Of a stretch of DNA of 57,595 bases, positions 1 through 8,777 are shown one piece after another. Under the pieces are notes generated by a model. That model was given only the letters and a program-made list of their open reading frames with translations, was not told the DNA's origin and made no database searches. Source of the DNA: Nitrospirota bacterium (GTDB lineage Bacteria > Nitrospirota > Thermodesulfovibrionia > Thermodesulfovibrionales > UBA6898); contig JACRHC010000029.1 in NCBI GenBank assembly GCA_016217675.1, positions 1-57,595 of the forward strand. The letters run 5' to 3'. Position numbers and translations under genes: made by a program. Every line of letters begins with the position of its first letter. Positions within the stretch are counted from its first letter, which is position 1.

Positions 1-344
1 ACATCAGCCTCGTCAGAGCTGAACCAGCTTTCAGATAACAATCTGTCACTCATCAAACTCAGAATTCTTTCGACTATAACGATTCTTATAGAGGCAGCCT
101 CAGAATCCTGCAGCAGTCCTTTGAGCGTTCTGTCTGCACATATCTTGAGGGGAGATACCGAGTAAATAACAAAAAATAGCAGGAACATGACATAGTGCAG
201 CCGGGATTTCAGAAAGGGGGTATGCGCCTCAGGATTAGTAAAGAGAAATTTTCTGCAGCGGTGCGTCATCTCGCGCAGAAGTGTGAAAAACGCGTGATGG
301 CTTTCGCGCGAAATAATGCTTTTATTCCAGAGTGATGCGCTCAT
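1..344 (-). CDS. Hypothetical protein, C-terminus cut by window edge
   Basis: An uninterrupted minus-strand reading frame runs from an ATG at 344 to the window edge (114 codons, no stop). The N-terminal 50 residues are basic and His-rich. A hydrophobic stretch around residues 50-66 (YVMFLLFFVIYSV) looks like a membrane anchor or late signal segment, followed by a mixed helical region. I do not recognise the family. AAGG about 11 bases upstream is only a weak ribosome site, so an upstream or downstream start is possible. It lies in the same orientation as argD-argF, 82 bases after the end of argF. Confidence 0.55.
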   Translation of the reverse strand, partial: MSASLWNKSIISRESHHAFFTLLREMTHRCRKFLFTNPEAHTPFLKSRLHYVMFLLFFVIYSVSPLKICADRTLKGLLQDSEAASIRIVIVERILSLMSDRLLSESWFSSDEAD

Positions 345-426
345 TATCTATATGCCTTATAAATCTAATTAGCATATCTCGTGCCAAGTACATTCAGAGG
401 TAACGCATAGCAGAGGCTGTCCAACT

Positions 427-1332
427 CTACTTCACCAGCATTTCAAGGAGGGCCTTCTGCGTATGCAGTCGGTTTTCCGCCTGATCAAATACTACGCTCT
501 GGGGACCGTCCATGACCTCATCGGTTATCTCCTCGCCGCGGTGGGCCGGCAGGCAGTGCAGAACAATCGCATCCTTCTTTGCGCAGGAGAGCATTTTTGT
601 ATTTATCTGATATTCCATAAACTTTTTCTTCTTATGCTCTGCCTCTTTTTCCTGGCCCATGCTTACCCATACATCTGTATAAAGGGCATCTGCCATACCC
701 GCAGCCTCTCTGGGATCCCTGAGTACGATGATCTCGCTTTTTGCCAGCGACCGTGATTTCTCGAGAATCTCGTTGTGCGGTTCAAAGCCTTCAGGACAGG
801 CAATGGTCAGATGAAAGCCGAGAAGCGCTGCGGCCTCGATCAGGGAGTTGCAGACATTGTTGCCGTCGCCGATAAAGGCGACCTTCATACCTTCGATCCT
901 GCCCTTCTTTTCGAGCAGGGTCATAACATCAGCAAGTGCCTGACACGGATGGTGTATGTCACTCAAACCGTTGATCACCGGGATACTACTGTTTGCAGCA
1001 AGGGTCTCAAGTGCGGCATGCGAAAAGGTCCTCATCATGAAGGCATGCAGATACCGCGAGATCGTCCTGCCGGTATCTGCTATCGTCTCGCCCCTGCCAA
1101 GCTGGAGCTCGTCCGGCGTCATGCAGATGGCATTGCCGCCAAGCTGATAGATGCCTGCCTCAAAGGAGAGCCGGGTGCGCGTTGAAGGCTTCTCAAAGAA
1201 GAGGCCGATACTCTTGCCGATGAGCGGGCAGGCGTTTGCGTCTTTGCCGGACTTGAGTGCAATGGCGCGGTCCAGCAATATTTCTATTTCAGACTTTGTC
1301 AGGTCTGATATTTTCAGGACATCTTTATTCAT
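427..1332 (-). CDS. argF: Ornithine carbamoyltransferase
   Basis: Transfers the carbamoyl group of carbamoyl phosphate to ornithine, giving citrulline (arginine synthesis, cytoplasm). The 301-residue length is normal for the family. The carbamoyl-phosphate loop STRTR is at residues 50-54, the HPCQ motif is near residue 130, and the ornithine-side SMG and HCLP motifs follow (HCLP near 260). These favour ornithine carbamoyltransferase over the aspartate enzyme. The ATG is preceded by GGGAGA at good spacing. It starts 9 bases after argD on the same strand, so the two are probably one argD-argF operon. Confidence 0.95.
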   Translation of the reverse strand: MNKDVLKISDLTKSEIEILLDRAIALKSGKDANACPLIGKSIGLFFEKPSTRTRLSFEAGIYQLGGNAICMTPDELQLGRGETIADTGRTISRYLHAFMMRTFSHAALETLAANSSIPVINGLSDIHHPCQALADVMTLLEKKGRIEGMKVAFIGDGNNVCNSLIEAAALLGFHLTIACPEGFEPHNEILEKSRSLAKSEIIVLRDPREAAGMADALYTDVWVSMGQEKEAEHKKKKFMEYQINTKMLSCAKKDAIVLHCLPAHRGEEITDEVMDGPQSVVFDQAENRLHTQKALLEMLVK

Positions 1333-1341
1333 GATTCTCCC

Positions 1342-2541
1342 TTAGGCAAGTGTATCAAATACCTGTTCGAGCACATCAGCAAGGTGGTCGATCTCTTTTT
1401 CCGTGACAATGAGCGGCGGCATGAACCGGAGCACATTGCCTGCTGTGCAGTTTATCAGTACACCCCGGTCAATGCAGGCTTTAACAATGGGCGCACAGTC
1501 CCGAAACAGTTCCATGCCGATGAGCAGACCCATGCCCCGCACCTCTGCGATCGTCTCAGGAAAGTCTTTTTTCAGGTCCTCAAGTTTCTTCTTGAAATAC
1601 TTGCCCATTCTCCGGCACTGATCCAAGATGAAACCGTCCTCGAGCAGCACCTCCAGGGTCGTGATTGCAGCAGTACAGGCAAGGGGATTGCCGCCAAAGG
1701 TTGAGCCGTGTGTGCCGGGCTGAAAAGCCGCAGCCACCTTGTCTGTAGCAAGCATGGCGCCGATCGGAAAGCCTCCGCCGAGGCCTTTTGCAAGGGTCAT
1801 GATATCAGGTGTAATGCCGTAATTTTCGTAAGCGAAAAGTTTTCCCGTTCTGCCTATGCCTGTCTGGATCTCGTCAAGAATAAGGAGCACATTGTTATCA
1901 TCGCAGAGCCTTCTCACCTGTTTGAAATAATCGGCATCAGGGAGCCGGACGCCGCTCTCTCCCTGGACTGGTTCCAGCAGGACCGCACAGGTCTCATTTG
2001 TTATGGCACTTTTCAGGTCGTCAATGTCATTGAACGCCGCGTGTTTAATGCCAGGCAGGAGCGGATCAAAACCGACCTTGAACTTGTCCTGGCCGGTTGC
2101 AGTGAGCGTTGCCATGGTCCTGCCGTGAAAGGAGTTATGCGCGGCGATAATCTCAAACTTGTTCTGACCCAGGTGCTCCTCGAAATATCTCCGGCTGAGC
2201 TTGATGGCTGCCTCGTTAGCCTCAGCTCCTGAGTTGCAGAAAAAGACCTTGTCGGCAAAGGAATGCTCCACAAGCATTTTTGCAAGCCTTATTTGTGGTT
2301 CGATATGATAGAAATTTGAAACATGAATGAGCCGCTGTGCCTGTTTCTGGATGGCTACAACAACCTTGGGATGGCAGTGGCCGAGGCAGTTCGTCGCAAC
2401 GCCTCCGACAAAATCAAGATATTCCTTGCCGTCCCAGCCCCATACCTTCAGTCCCCGGCCTTTTTTCAGCGCAAGCGGAAACCTGTTGTACGTATGCATC
2501 AGGTAGTGCTCGGACTCTTCGATCAGTTTCTTGATTTCCAT
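1342..2541 (-). CDS. argD: Acetylornithine aminotransferase
   Basis: PLP-dependent class III aminotransferase that makes N-acetylornithine from N-acetylglutamate semialdehyde. Visible marks are the GGVATNCLGHCHP N-terminal region, the cofactor-binding SGAEANEAA loop, the LDEIQTGIGRTG motif, and TLAKGLGGGFPIGA carrying the Schiff-base lysine. The open frame extends 13 codons further upstream, but the ATG at 2541 has GAGGT at about 10 bases and begins the conserved part, giving 399 residues. First gene of the argD-argF pair, divergent from the cooC-like gene. The same fold can serve succinyldiaminopimelate transamination; the argF neighbour supports the arginine role. Confidence 0.94.
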   Translation of the reverse strand: MEIKKLIEESEHYLMHTYNRFPLALKKGRGLKVWGWDGKEYLDFVGGVATNCLGHCHPKVVVAIQKQAQRLIHVSNFYHIEPQIRLAKMLVEHSFADKVFFCNSGAEANEAAIKLSRRYFEEHLGQNKFEIIAAHNSFHGRTMATLTATGQDKFKVGFDPLLPGIKHAAFNDIDDLKSAITNETCAVLLEPVQGESGVRLPDADYFKQVRRLCDDNNVLLILDEIQTGIGRTGKLFAYENYGITPDIMTLAKGLGGGFPIGAMLATDKVAAAFQPGTHGSTFGGNPLACTAAITTLEVLLEDGFILDQCRRMGKYFKKKLEDLKKDFPETIAEVRGMGLLIGMELFRDCAPIVKACIDRGVLINCTAGNVLRFMPPLIVTEKEIDHLADVLEQVFDTLA

Positions 2542-2589
2542 CCGTAATAATACCTCATAACTCTTTGAAAAATCAAACAAAAAAGGCTT

Positions 2590-2619
2590 TTGACAGCAGT
2601 TTTCAGGTAATGGTATTAT
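2590..2619 (+). promoter_or_regulatory. Sigma-70-type promoter placing +1 at the cooC start codon
   Basis: TTGACA (2590-2595), 18-base spacer, TATTAT (2614-2619). Six bases separate the -10 box from the ATG at 2626, so transcription should begin at or next to the start codon. No Shine-Dalgarno sequence is visible there, which fits a leaderless mRNA. Confidence 0.6.
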
Positions 2620-2625
2620 TACAAG

Positions 2626-3402
2626 ATGAAAGTGGCAATAACCGGAAAGGGCGGTGTAGGCAAAACAACCCTTTCTTCAATTCTGAGCTATCTTTTTGCT
2701 GCGGAAGGCAAAAAGGTGATCGCGGTAGATGCAGATCCGGACGCAAACCTTGCGTCGGCACTCGGCGTGCCGAGGGAGGATGCGGAGAAGATCGTGCCGA
2801 TCGCGAACATGAATGAACTGATCGAGGAGCGCACCGGATCAAAACCGGGGAGCGCCGGCATCTATAAGCTCAACCCGAAAGTCGATGATCTCCCTGAAGG
2901 CGTCGGGTACAAAATCGACGGCATCACTCTGCTTATCATGGGCAAGGGCAAGGCAGCCTCATCAGGTTGTTATTGTCCTGAGAATGTTCTTCTTCGCAGG
3001 CTTCTCAGGCACCTTGTTGTCGAAAGAAACGAGGTGGTGATCGTTGACATGGAGGCAGGGATCGAGCATCTGACTCGCGGCACTGCAGATTCAGTGGATG
3101 CCTTTATTGTGGTTATCGAACCGGGGCAGCGGAGTATCCAGACCGCCGGTGTAGTGCGTGACATGGCAAAGGGCCTTGGCGTAAAGAACGTCTTTGTTGT
3201 TGCCAACAAGATCCGCGGACAGGAGGACCTGGATTTTGTTAAAAAAGGCATCGGCGACATGGAACTTGCCGGACATATCAGCTTCAGCCACTCGATCATG
3301 GAAGCTGATATCAAGGGCGACTCACCTTTCAAATTTGCGCCTCAGACCGTCGAAGAGGTGAAGAGCATCAAGACCGCGATCGAAAAAGTATTAAATGTCT
3401 GA
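2626..3402 (+). CDS. CooC-type nickel-insertion ATPase (CODH maturation)
   Basis: MinD/ParA-like P-loop ATPase of 258 residues. It has a deviant Walker A motif (GKGGVGKT, residues 7-14, signature lysine at 8), DADPDAN near 35-41, and a C-Y-C pair at residues 115 and 117 followed by PENVLLR. In the CooC/AcsF family such a CxC motif at the dimer interface binds nickel, and the ATPase loads it into carbon monoxide dehydrogenase or acetyl-CoA synthase. No CODH gene lies in the window. The next gene, a folate C1 enzyme, overlaps it by 8 bases, which fits a Wood-Ljungdahl context. Related CooC paralogs may serve other metalloenzymes, so the target is inferred. Confidence 0.85.
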   Translation: MKVAITGKGGVGKTTLSSILSYLFAAEGKKVIAVDADPDANLASALGVPREDAEKIVPIANMNELIEERTGSKPGSAGIYKLNPKVDDLPEGVGYKIDGITLLIMGKGKAASSGCYCPENVLLRRLLRHLVVERNEVVIVDMEAGIEHLTRGTADSVDAFIVVIEPGQRSIQTAGVVRDMAKGLGVKNVFVVANKIRGQEDLDFVKKGIGDMELAGHISFSHSIMEADIKGDSPFKFAPQTVEEVKSIKTAIEKVLNV

Positions 3403-3964
3403 CAAGACATCGCTCAGAAAAGAGATCCTCGCAAAAAGAGACAGTATCCCTCCCGCAGTAAAAAAGGCCAAAGACAGGGCTATTGAAGAACGCCTTTTTT
3501 CCCTTCGTGAGTTCATTGCCGCAAAGACCGTCTTCTTCTTTGCCTCTTTCAGGTCAGAGGTAGACACTTTTGGCATGATAACAAGGGCTCTTGAAGAGGG
3601 CAAAAGTGTGGTGCTGCCAAGGGTGGAAGGGCAGAACTTGGGGCTTTATATGATTAAGGGTCTTGATGAACTTGTCCCAGGGTATATGAAAATCCCTGAA
3701 CCAGCTGTTCTGGTCAATGACCGGAAGATCACGGTCAACGATGTCGATCTGATCATTGTTCCGGGAGCTGCCTTTGATGAGACCGGAAACAGGATTGGAT
3801 ACGGCGGTGGTTTTTATGACCGGCTGCTTGCCGAACTTCATAAACCTGTCGCGGTAATCGCGCCGACGTACGAAGAGCAGGTGATCGATGCAGTCCCGAC
3901 AGACAGCCATGACAGGAAGGTGAATATCATTATTACTGACCGTCGGGAGATACGCTGTTCCTGA
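3395..3964 (+). CDS. 5-formyltetrahydrofolate cyclo-ligase
   Basis: ATP-dependent conversion of 5-formyl-THF to 5,10-methenyl-THF. The 189 residues carry the family marks SFRSEVDTFGM around residue 50, LIIVPGAAFDETGNRIGYG in the middle, and GGGFYDRLL, the substrate/ATP-binding end. The ATG overlaps the end of the CooC-like gene by 8 bases, so translation is probably coupled. The pairing suggests a role in C1 (folate) metabolism. Confidence 0.92.
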   Translation: MSDKTSLRKEILAKRDSIPPAVKKAKDRAIEERLFSLREFIAAKTVFFFASFRSEVDTFGMITRALEEGKSVVLPRVEGQNLGLYMIKGLDELVPGYMKIPEPAVLVNDRKITVNDVDLIIVPGAAFDETGNRIGYGGGFYDRLLAELHKPVAVIAPTYEEQVIDAVPTDSHDRKVNIIITDRREIRCS

Positions 3965-3980
3965 TTCGTTTCTCACTCGC

Positions 3981-4067
3981 CTCATTATCTATCCTGACGA
4001 ATTGAAAAAGGACAATGTGCTGGTGCGCCTGAGAAATAGCGAGAGACAAGAACTATTGCGTCAGTGA
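3981..4067 (+). pseudogene. Remnant: C-terminus of a HlyD-type efflux adaptor
   Basis: Reading from 3981 gives LIIYPDELKKDNV then LVRLRNSERQELLRQ and a stop at 4065-4067. This closely matches the end of the adaptor encoded at 8778-9989 (LVITHPDDAVRDGV, RVRLRNSER). No adaptor body precedes it: the bases before 3965 belong to the cyclo-ligase gene. It is therefore the tail of a lost paralogous adaptor gene, not a functional gene. The similarity is read by eye. Confidence 0.7.
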
Positions 4068-4213
4068 TAGAAATTGCTTGACCAGTAGAGATATCAAATT
4101 TCGCCGCAATATTTTGGTCGACAGGTTATTGACTGCATCTACAACTAAACGCAACAGGCAGGCCGTGAAATGTGTTAAATATCAGGAGAAAGGCAGAGCG
4201 GGATGTAGTTTCT

Positions 4214-4636
4214 TCATTTTGTCGTCTTCTCTAACTCGACTGATCCCGTAGATATCAGCACCTTTGTACGATGATGACCAGTGATGGAGTGGAAGAGAGT
4301 TCCTGTAATAATGACTTTCTTATTCATAAGTTCATCTGAAATGTTGTGGCCGCTCGTGGGTGCAACATGAACTAAGACTACGTCGGATTCCCATTCGGTG
4401 TTTATGTCACTCGACTTATTCCCCTCCACACAGATAGGCTCATCGAGTAGAAGCAGCAGGGCTCGTTCCGCCCGATCACCGTGCGAGATACTTGAATATT
4501 CAGGAGGCCCGGGGAATGCTCTGGAAATCAGAGTTCCCTTCAACTTTACAACCGCCGGTTCATATTTCAGGCACTGAGAATACGCTTCTCCAGATGCAAG
4601 ACCGATCAGTAACAAAGCGCAGATAATTGCTTTCAT
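4214..4636 (-). CDS. Secreted DUF4431-like protein
   Basis: 140-residue protein with an N-terminal signal peptide (MKAIICALLLIGLASGEAYS). The mature part has LKGTLISRAFPGPPEY, LLLDEPICVEG and KKVIITGTLF, a pattern I associate with DUF4431, a small beta-rich periplasmic or lipoprotein domain of unknown function. An in-frame start 8 codons earlier exists, but AGGA lies 7 bases before the ATG at 4636 and the signal peptide begins there. It stands alone; flanking DNA is AT-richer than the core genes, so it may be acquired. No biochemical role can be assigned. Confidence 0.65.
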   Translation of the reverse strand: MKAIICALLLIGLASGEAYSQCLKYEPAVVKLKGTLISRAFPGPPEYSSISHGDRAERALLLLLDEPICVEGNKSSDINTEWESDVVLVHVAPTSGHNISDELMNKKVIITGTLFHSITGHHRTKVLISTGSVELEKTTK

Positions 4637-4752
4637 GTTTATTCCTGTCGTGCCAAACAATTACAATACAGCCCCAGTTGTTATTTACTTATAGGAATCC
4701 ACACCATTGTATCACTAACTGAGTGCGTTTAGTTCAGGAGTGAGTGCCCCGG

Positions 4753-4929
4753 CTAATCCTGCTGAGCTGAGGTTATTTTCCTCCATCTCTCCAACTTCTC
4801 GGGAGCAACAAAAGTGGCAACGAACTGATTTGCCTCTTCGAGCCAGTCCAGCTTCTCTTTTGGGCTCAAATCCTTCAGCTCTCTTAACTGTTCCACGGAA
4901 GGCTTAAATGAATATGCTTTTCTGATCAC
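4753..4929 (-). CDS. 58-residue partner of the upstream nucleotidyltransferase
   Basis: Small gene starting at GTG 4929, whose GTGA overlaps the TGA stop of the nucleotidyltransferase (4-base overlap), ending at TAG 4753-4755. The product is charged and apparently helical: it opens VIRKAYSFKPSVEQLRELK and then has LSPKEKLDWLEEANQFV and APEKLERWRK. It looks conserved rather than random: no low complexity, a heptad-like Leu spacing and an aromatic W/F pair. Translational coupling implies co-production. By position it could be an antitoxin or regulatory subunit. That role is inference; I do not know a named family. Confidence 0.7.
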   Translation of the reverse strand: MIRKAYSFKPSVEQLRELKDLSPKEKLDWLEEANQFVATFVAPEKLERWRKITSAQQD

Positions 4930-5438
4930 GGTTTATTCTTCTCTCCCTCAAGCTCTTTAAGTATTTCAATATCTGCAATATCCTGGGGACGGCCCGCGAT
5001 CTGTTTCAGTTGTTTTAAGTGGGCTATTGAGACGACCGGAATTTTTACATTTCCTGCCTCAAACCATACCAGTTCCTTTTCGACTATGGGAAAAGAGAGC
5101 TGTTCCGTGATAAAGACATCAACAAGATTAATCGGTTTCCCGGGATGATAAAACGAAAAGACTACCATATGCTTTTCATTGGCCCATCGCAGGCGTGCTT
5201 CAGGACTGCAGAGATCGTCTGCAGGGACAGGCTGTTTAGGCCTGTATCCAAGATCTCCCATCACTTTTACAAAGCGCTTTAGATTGTCTTCTGCCAGGTC
5301 AACAATCAGATCAAGATCAGCAGTAAATCTGACAACACCGTGAAGCACCAGGGCAATGCCTCCGGTGACGGCATAGTGTATTCGCTCCTCTGCAAGTTTG
5401 ATAAAGATGTCAGCATAAAGCATGGCATATTTTATCAC
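4926..5438 (-). CDS. Nucleotidyltransferase-fold protein (AbiEii/DUF6036-like)
   Basis: 170 residues with the minimal nucleotidyltransferase signature: GGIALVLHG near residue 26, RFTADLDLIVDL with the D-x-D metal ligands, and a later acidic residue in INLVDVFI. Proteins of this type occur as toxins of AbiE/MenT-like toxin-antitoxin pairs, or as uncharacterised tRNA or protein nucleotidyltransferases. The start is GTG at 5438 with GAGA 8 bases upstream; an ATG at 5423 is the alternative. It overlaps a 58-residue gene by GTGA, suggesting a two-protein module. Confidence 0.8.
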   Translation of the reverse strand: MIKYAMLYADIFIKLAEERIHYAVTGGIALVLHGVVRFTADLDLIVDLAEDNLKRFVKVMGDLGYRPKQPVPADDLCSPEARLRWANEKHMVVFSFYHPGKPINLVDVFITEQLSFPIVEKELVWFEAGNVKIPVVSIAHLKQLKQIAGRPQDIADIEILKELEGEKNKP

Positions 5439-5657
5439 ACAGCTTGTCTCAACAGGGCAACTTAATCTGCTGTAAAGTCATGGCTGACAGCGCACAATTA
5501 TTGTGGTGTTTCTGCTTGCTGTAGTGAATGACTACTGCAAGCCTTGAAATATCGCCCAGTCCCTCTCCGTTCTTTCCTTACTTCTACGTAAGACGTTTCC
5601 GTCCTTACATGGAGCAGATCTGTTTTCTGCGGTATACTGGTAGCGGAGAAGAGACAG

Positions 5658-6407
5658 ATGGACATATTGCAGCAAAAGATGCCGGGAAATGCGGACAGTC
5701 CGCAGGATGCCGTATTTATGACCAGGGCGTTAACAAAGGTCTATGAGATGGGAGCAGTGCAGGTCCATGCGCTGCGGGGTGTTGATCTGGACCTCTACAC
5801 CGGAGAGCTGGTTGTGCTCCTCGGACCTTCAGGCAGCGGCAAGTCCACGCTTCTGAACATATTGGGCGGCCTTGACACTGCAACGGCAGGACAGGTCAGA
5901 TACAGGGACCGTGACCTGACGCGAGCAACAGAGAAGGAGCTGACCGAATACCGCAGGTTCCATGTCGGGTTCGTATTCCAGTTCTATAACCTCATCCCGA
6001 GTCTTACTGCACGGGAGAATGTGGCTGTTGTTACCGAGATCGCAAAAGATCCGATGAAGCCCGAGGACGCGCTTGCCCTGGTCAACCTCAGCGACAGGCT
6101 CGACCACTTTCCCTCCCAGCTTTCAGGCGGCGAACAGCAGCGCATCGCCATAGCGAGGGCTATATCAAAGAACCCTGAGGTGCTGCTCTGCGACGAGCCG
6201 ACAGGTGCGCTGGACTCTGAGACTGGGGTGGTGGTGCTCGAAGCACTTGAACAGGTGAACCGGGAGCTCGGCACCACAACCGTCATCATTACCCACAATG
6301 TCGATATTGCCGATATGGCAGACCGGGTGATCCACCTCAGCAACGGCCTGATCAGCGAGATCAGGAAGAACACGGAAAAGAGATCTCCACGGGACCTTCA
6401 CTGGTGA
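5658..6407 (+). CDS. ABC transporter ATP-binding protein (MacB/LolD type)
   Basis: 249-residue ATPase. Walker A GPSGSGKS is at 56-63, the Q-loop is in [12 protein letters not shown], the signature is LSGGEQQR, Walker B runs into DEPTGALD, and the switch histidine is in ITHN. The [15 protein letters not shown] stretch and TGALDSETG are typical of the MacB/LolD/DevA subfamily that powers FtsX-like permeases by mechanotransmission. GGAGA precedes the ATG. First of three linked genes (ATPase, permease, adaptor) forming an exporter across the Gram-negative envelope. Substrate unknown: antibiotics, peptides, siderophores or lipids are all possible. Confidence 0.9.
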   Translation: MDILQQKMPGNADSPQDAVFMTRALTKVYEMGAVQVHALRGVDLDLYTGELVVLLGPSGSGKSTLLNILGGLDTATAGQVRYRDRDLTRATEKELTEYRRFHVGFVFQFYNLIPSLTARENVAVVTEIAKDPMKPEDALALVNLSDRLDHFPSQLSGGEQQRIAIARAISKNPEVLLCDEPTGALDSETGVVVLEALEQVNRELGTTTVIITHNVDIADMADRVIHLSNGLISEIRKNTEKRSPRDLHW

Positions 6408-6411
6408 TGCG

Positions 6412-8775
6412 ATGAAGGCGCTCGATCACAAGCTCAGGCGCGATCTCTGGAAGATGAAGGGCCAGGCCCTTGCCATTGCCCTTGTCATTTGCAGCGGTGT
6501 TGCCACCTTTGTGATGCTGATCGGCACCATGCACTCGCTGAATATAACGCGTGACAGGTTTTATCAGGACTATGGCTTTGCAGGGGTCTTTGCGTCCCTG
6601 AAGCGGGCGCCGGAAAATGTTAAGCAGCGTATCAGCGACATACCGGGCGTCGAACGGGTCGAAACGCGGGTGGCAGCAGACGTGAAGCTCGAGATCAAGG
6701 GCTTTCCTGAACCTGTCACTGCCAGGCTCGTTTCGATACCTGACAGCGGCATGCCGCTCCTGAACAGGCTTTATATCAGGAAAGGCAGAATGGTCGATCC
6801 TTCAAGGGACAATGAGGTGATCGTGAGCGAGGCCTTTGCAGAGGCGCACGGTTTTTCGCCCGGAGACAGCTTCGGTGCAGTCATCAACGGCAGATGGAAA
6901 ATCCTTGTCATAACCGGCCTTGCCCTTTCGCCTGAATTCGTACTGCAGACAAGGCCCGGCGCGATCAGCCCTGACTACAAGAGGTATGCAATACTCTGGA
7001 TGGCACGGTCACCCCTCGGCACGGCGTACAATATGAAAGGCGCATTCAACGATGCAGTCCTTACGCTGACACCCGGCGCGCACGCTGAGGACGTTATAGC
7101 AAGACTGGACGACATACTCAATCCATACGGCGGACTCGGTTCTTACGAGCGCAAAGACCAGCTCTCCAACAGGTTTCTGACCGAGGAGTTCAAGCAGCTC
7201 CAGCGGAGTGCCCAGATATTCCCAACGATCTTTATCGCAGTCTCGGCATTTCTTCTGAATGTGGTGATCAGCAGGACGATCAGCACCCAGCGCGAGCAGA
7301 TCGCAGCGCTCAAGGCCTTTGGTTATGACAATATGGCTGTTGGGATCCATTATCTGAAATTTGTGATGCTGATCGTGCTGATTGGTATTGCAGCCGGGCT
7401 TGCTGCAGGCCTGAGGCTCGGACAGGGCCTTGCCAACATATATATGGAATTCTACCGTTTCCCCTTTCTTATGTATGACCTGAAATTATCGGTTGCGCTG
7501 ACTGCTGCAGGCATAACCGTACTGTCAGCGTTTGGAGGCACACTGTTCGCTCTCAGAAAGGCGGTGCTCCTGCCGCCTGCAGAGGCGATGAGGCCTGAAC
7601 CTCCGGCAAAATACCGCAGGACAATTGTTGAACATATAGGCCTCGGCGCAGTACTTTCCCAGCCGACGCGCATCATCTTCCGGAATATGGAGCGCAAGCC
7701 TGTCAAATCACTACTCACGATCACAGGCATATCCCTGGCCTGTGCTATCATGATAGCCGGTACGTTTTCAAAAGATGCGATCGACTTTATGGTAGATGTC
7801 CAGTTCAGACAATCCCAGAAAGAAGATATGGCTGTCACGTTCAGTGAGCCGACATCACACAGGGCACTGTATGAACTGAAGGGCCTCAGGGGCGTTGAGC
7901 ATGTCGAGGGTTTCAGGTCTGTGCCTGCACGTTTCAGATTCGGACACAGAAGCTATCGCACTACCATACGCGGTATGGAGATTGGCGGCAGTCTTCAGCA
8001 TCTTCTTGACACCTCGCTCAGACCCGTCCATCTGCCCTCAGAAGGCATTGTGCTGACCGATTATCTTATTTCAGTTCTCGGTGTCAAGGCAGGAGATATG
8101 CTCACTGTGGAAATTCTTGAAGGAGACAGACCCGTCAGGCAGGTGCCGGTTGCCGGTCTGGTAAAACAGTACATCGGCCTTATGGGATATATGGAAATTG
8201 GTGCCCTGAACCGTTTCATGCGGGAGGGCAACGCAGTCTCAGGCGCCTATATTTCCGCTGATTCGCACTATCTTGCTGATATTTACCGGACTCTTGTGCA
8301 GATGCCCCGCGTAGCCGGAACCACGGTGAGGACCGACGAGATACGGAATTTCTATGAGACCCAGGCAGAGGCCTTGCTCTTCTTCACCTATATCGCAAGT
8401 CTTCTCGCAGGGACGATCGCCTTTGGTGTGGTCTATAATAGTGCACGCATAAGCCTTGCAGAGCGGAGTCACGAACTGGCCAGTCTCAGGGTGTTAGGGT
8501 ACACGCGGGCAGAGATATCGTATATCTTTTTGGGCGAACTGGCGCTGCTGACGCTCTTATCAATCCCGCTTGGCGCTGTCATCGGCAGGGGGATCTGCGC
8601 TTATGTTGCGAAGGCACTGGAATCAGACCTGTTCCGGGTGCCGGTTATCATCGAGTCAGGCACGTATGCGCTTGCAGCATCAGTGGTAATCGTCTCTGCC
8701 TGTATGTCAGGACTGATCGTTCGCCTTAGACTCGACCATCTGGACCTCGTAGCAGTCCTCAAGACAAAGGAGTGA
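6412..8775 (+). CDS. ABC transporter permease, double FtsX-domain
   Basis: 787-residue inner-membrane protein, 4 bases after the ATPase. It has a membrane segment near residues 18-40 (LAIALVICSGVATFVMLIG), then a large extracytoplasmic domain and three helices (about 275-395) ending at LLPPAEAMRPEPP. The arrangement repeats in the second half, with a helix near 430-450, a second extracytoplasmic domain and three C-terminal helices. That is two MacB_PCD/FtsX units in tandem, about double the usual MacB-type permease length, so one chain may supply both halves of the transporter. The gene overlaps the adaptor start region. Confidence 0.87.
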   Translation: MKALDHKLRRDLWKMKGQALAIALVICSGVATFVMLIGTMHSLNITRDRFYQDYGFAGVFASLKRAPENVKQRISDIPGVERVETRVAADVKLEIKGFPEPVTARLVSIPDSGMPLLNRLYIRKGRMVDPSRDNEVIVSEAFAEAHGFSPGDSFGAVINGRWKILVITGLALSPEFVLQTRPGAISPDYKRYAILWMARSPLGTAYNMKGAFNDAVLTLTPGAHAEDVIARLDDILNPYGGLGSYERKDQLSNRFLTEEFKQLQRSAQIFPTIFIAVSAFLLNVVISRTISTQREQIAALKAFGYDNMAVGIHYLKFVMLIVLIGIAAGLAAGLRLGQGLANIYMEFYRFPFLMYDLKLSVALTAAGITVLSAFGGTLFALRKAVLLPPAEAMRPEPPAKYRRTIVEHIGLGAVLSQPTRIIFRNMERKPVKSLLTITGISLACAIMIAGTFSKDAIDFMVDVQFRQSQKEDMAVTFSEPTSHRALYELKGLRGVEHVEGFRSVPARFRFGHRSYRTTIRGMEIGGSLQHLLDTSLRPVHLPSEGIVLTDYLISVLGVKAGDMLTVEILEGDRPVRQVPVAGLVKQYIGLMGYMEIGALNRFMREGNAVSGAYISADSHYLADIYRTLVQMPRVAGTTVRTDEIRNFYETQAEALLFFTYIASLLAGTIAFGVVYNSARISLAERSHELASLRVLGYTRAEISYIFLGELALLTLLSIPLGAVIGRGICAYVAKALESDLFRVPVIIESGTYALAASVVIVSACMSGLIVRLRLDHLDLVAVLKTKE

Positions 8776-8777
8776 AT

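Noticed and set aside
3965..4213. Search for a riboswitch or small RNA
   Set aside because: Apart from the adaptor fragment I see no strong hairpins or conserved motif here.
5591..5638. Promoter for the ABC exporter (TATACT at 5633)
   Set aside because: No acceptable -35 box at 16-18 bases upstream.
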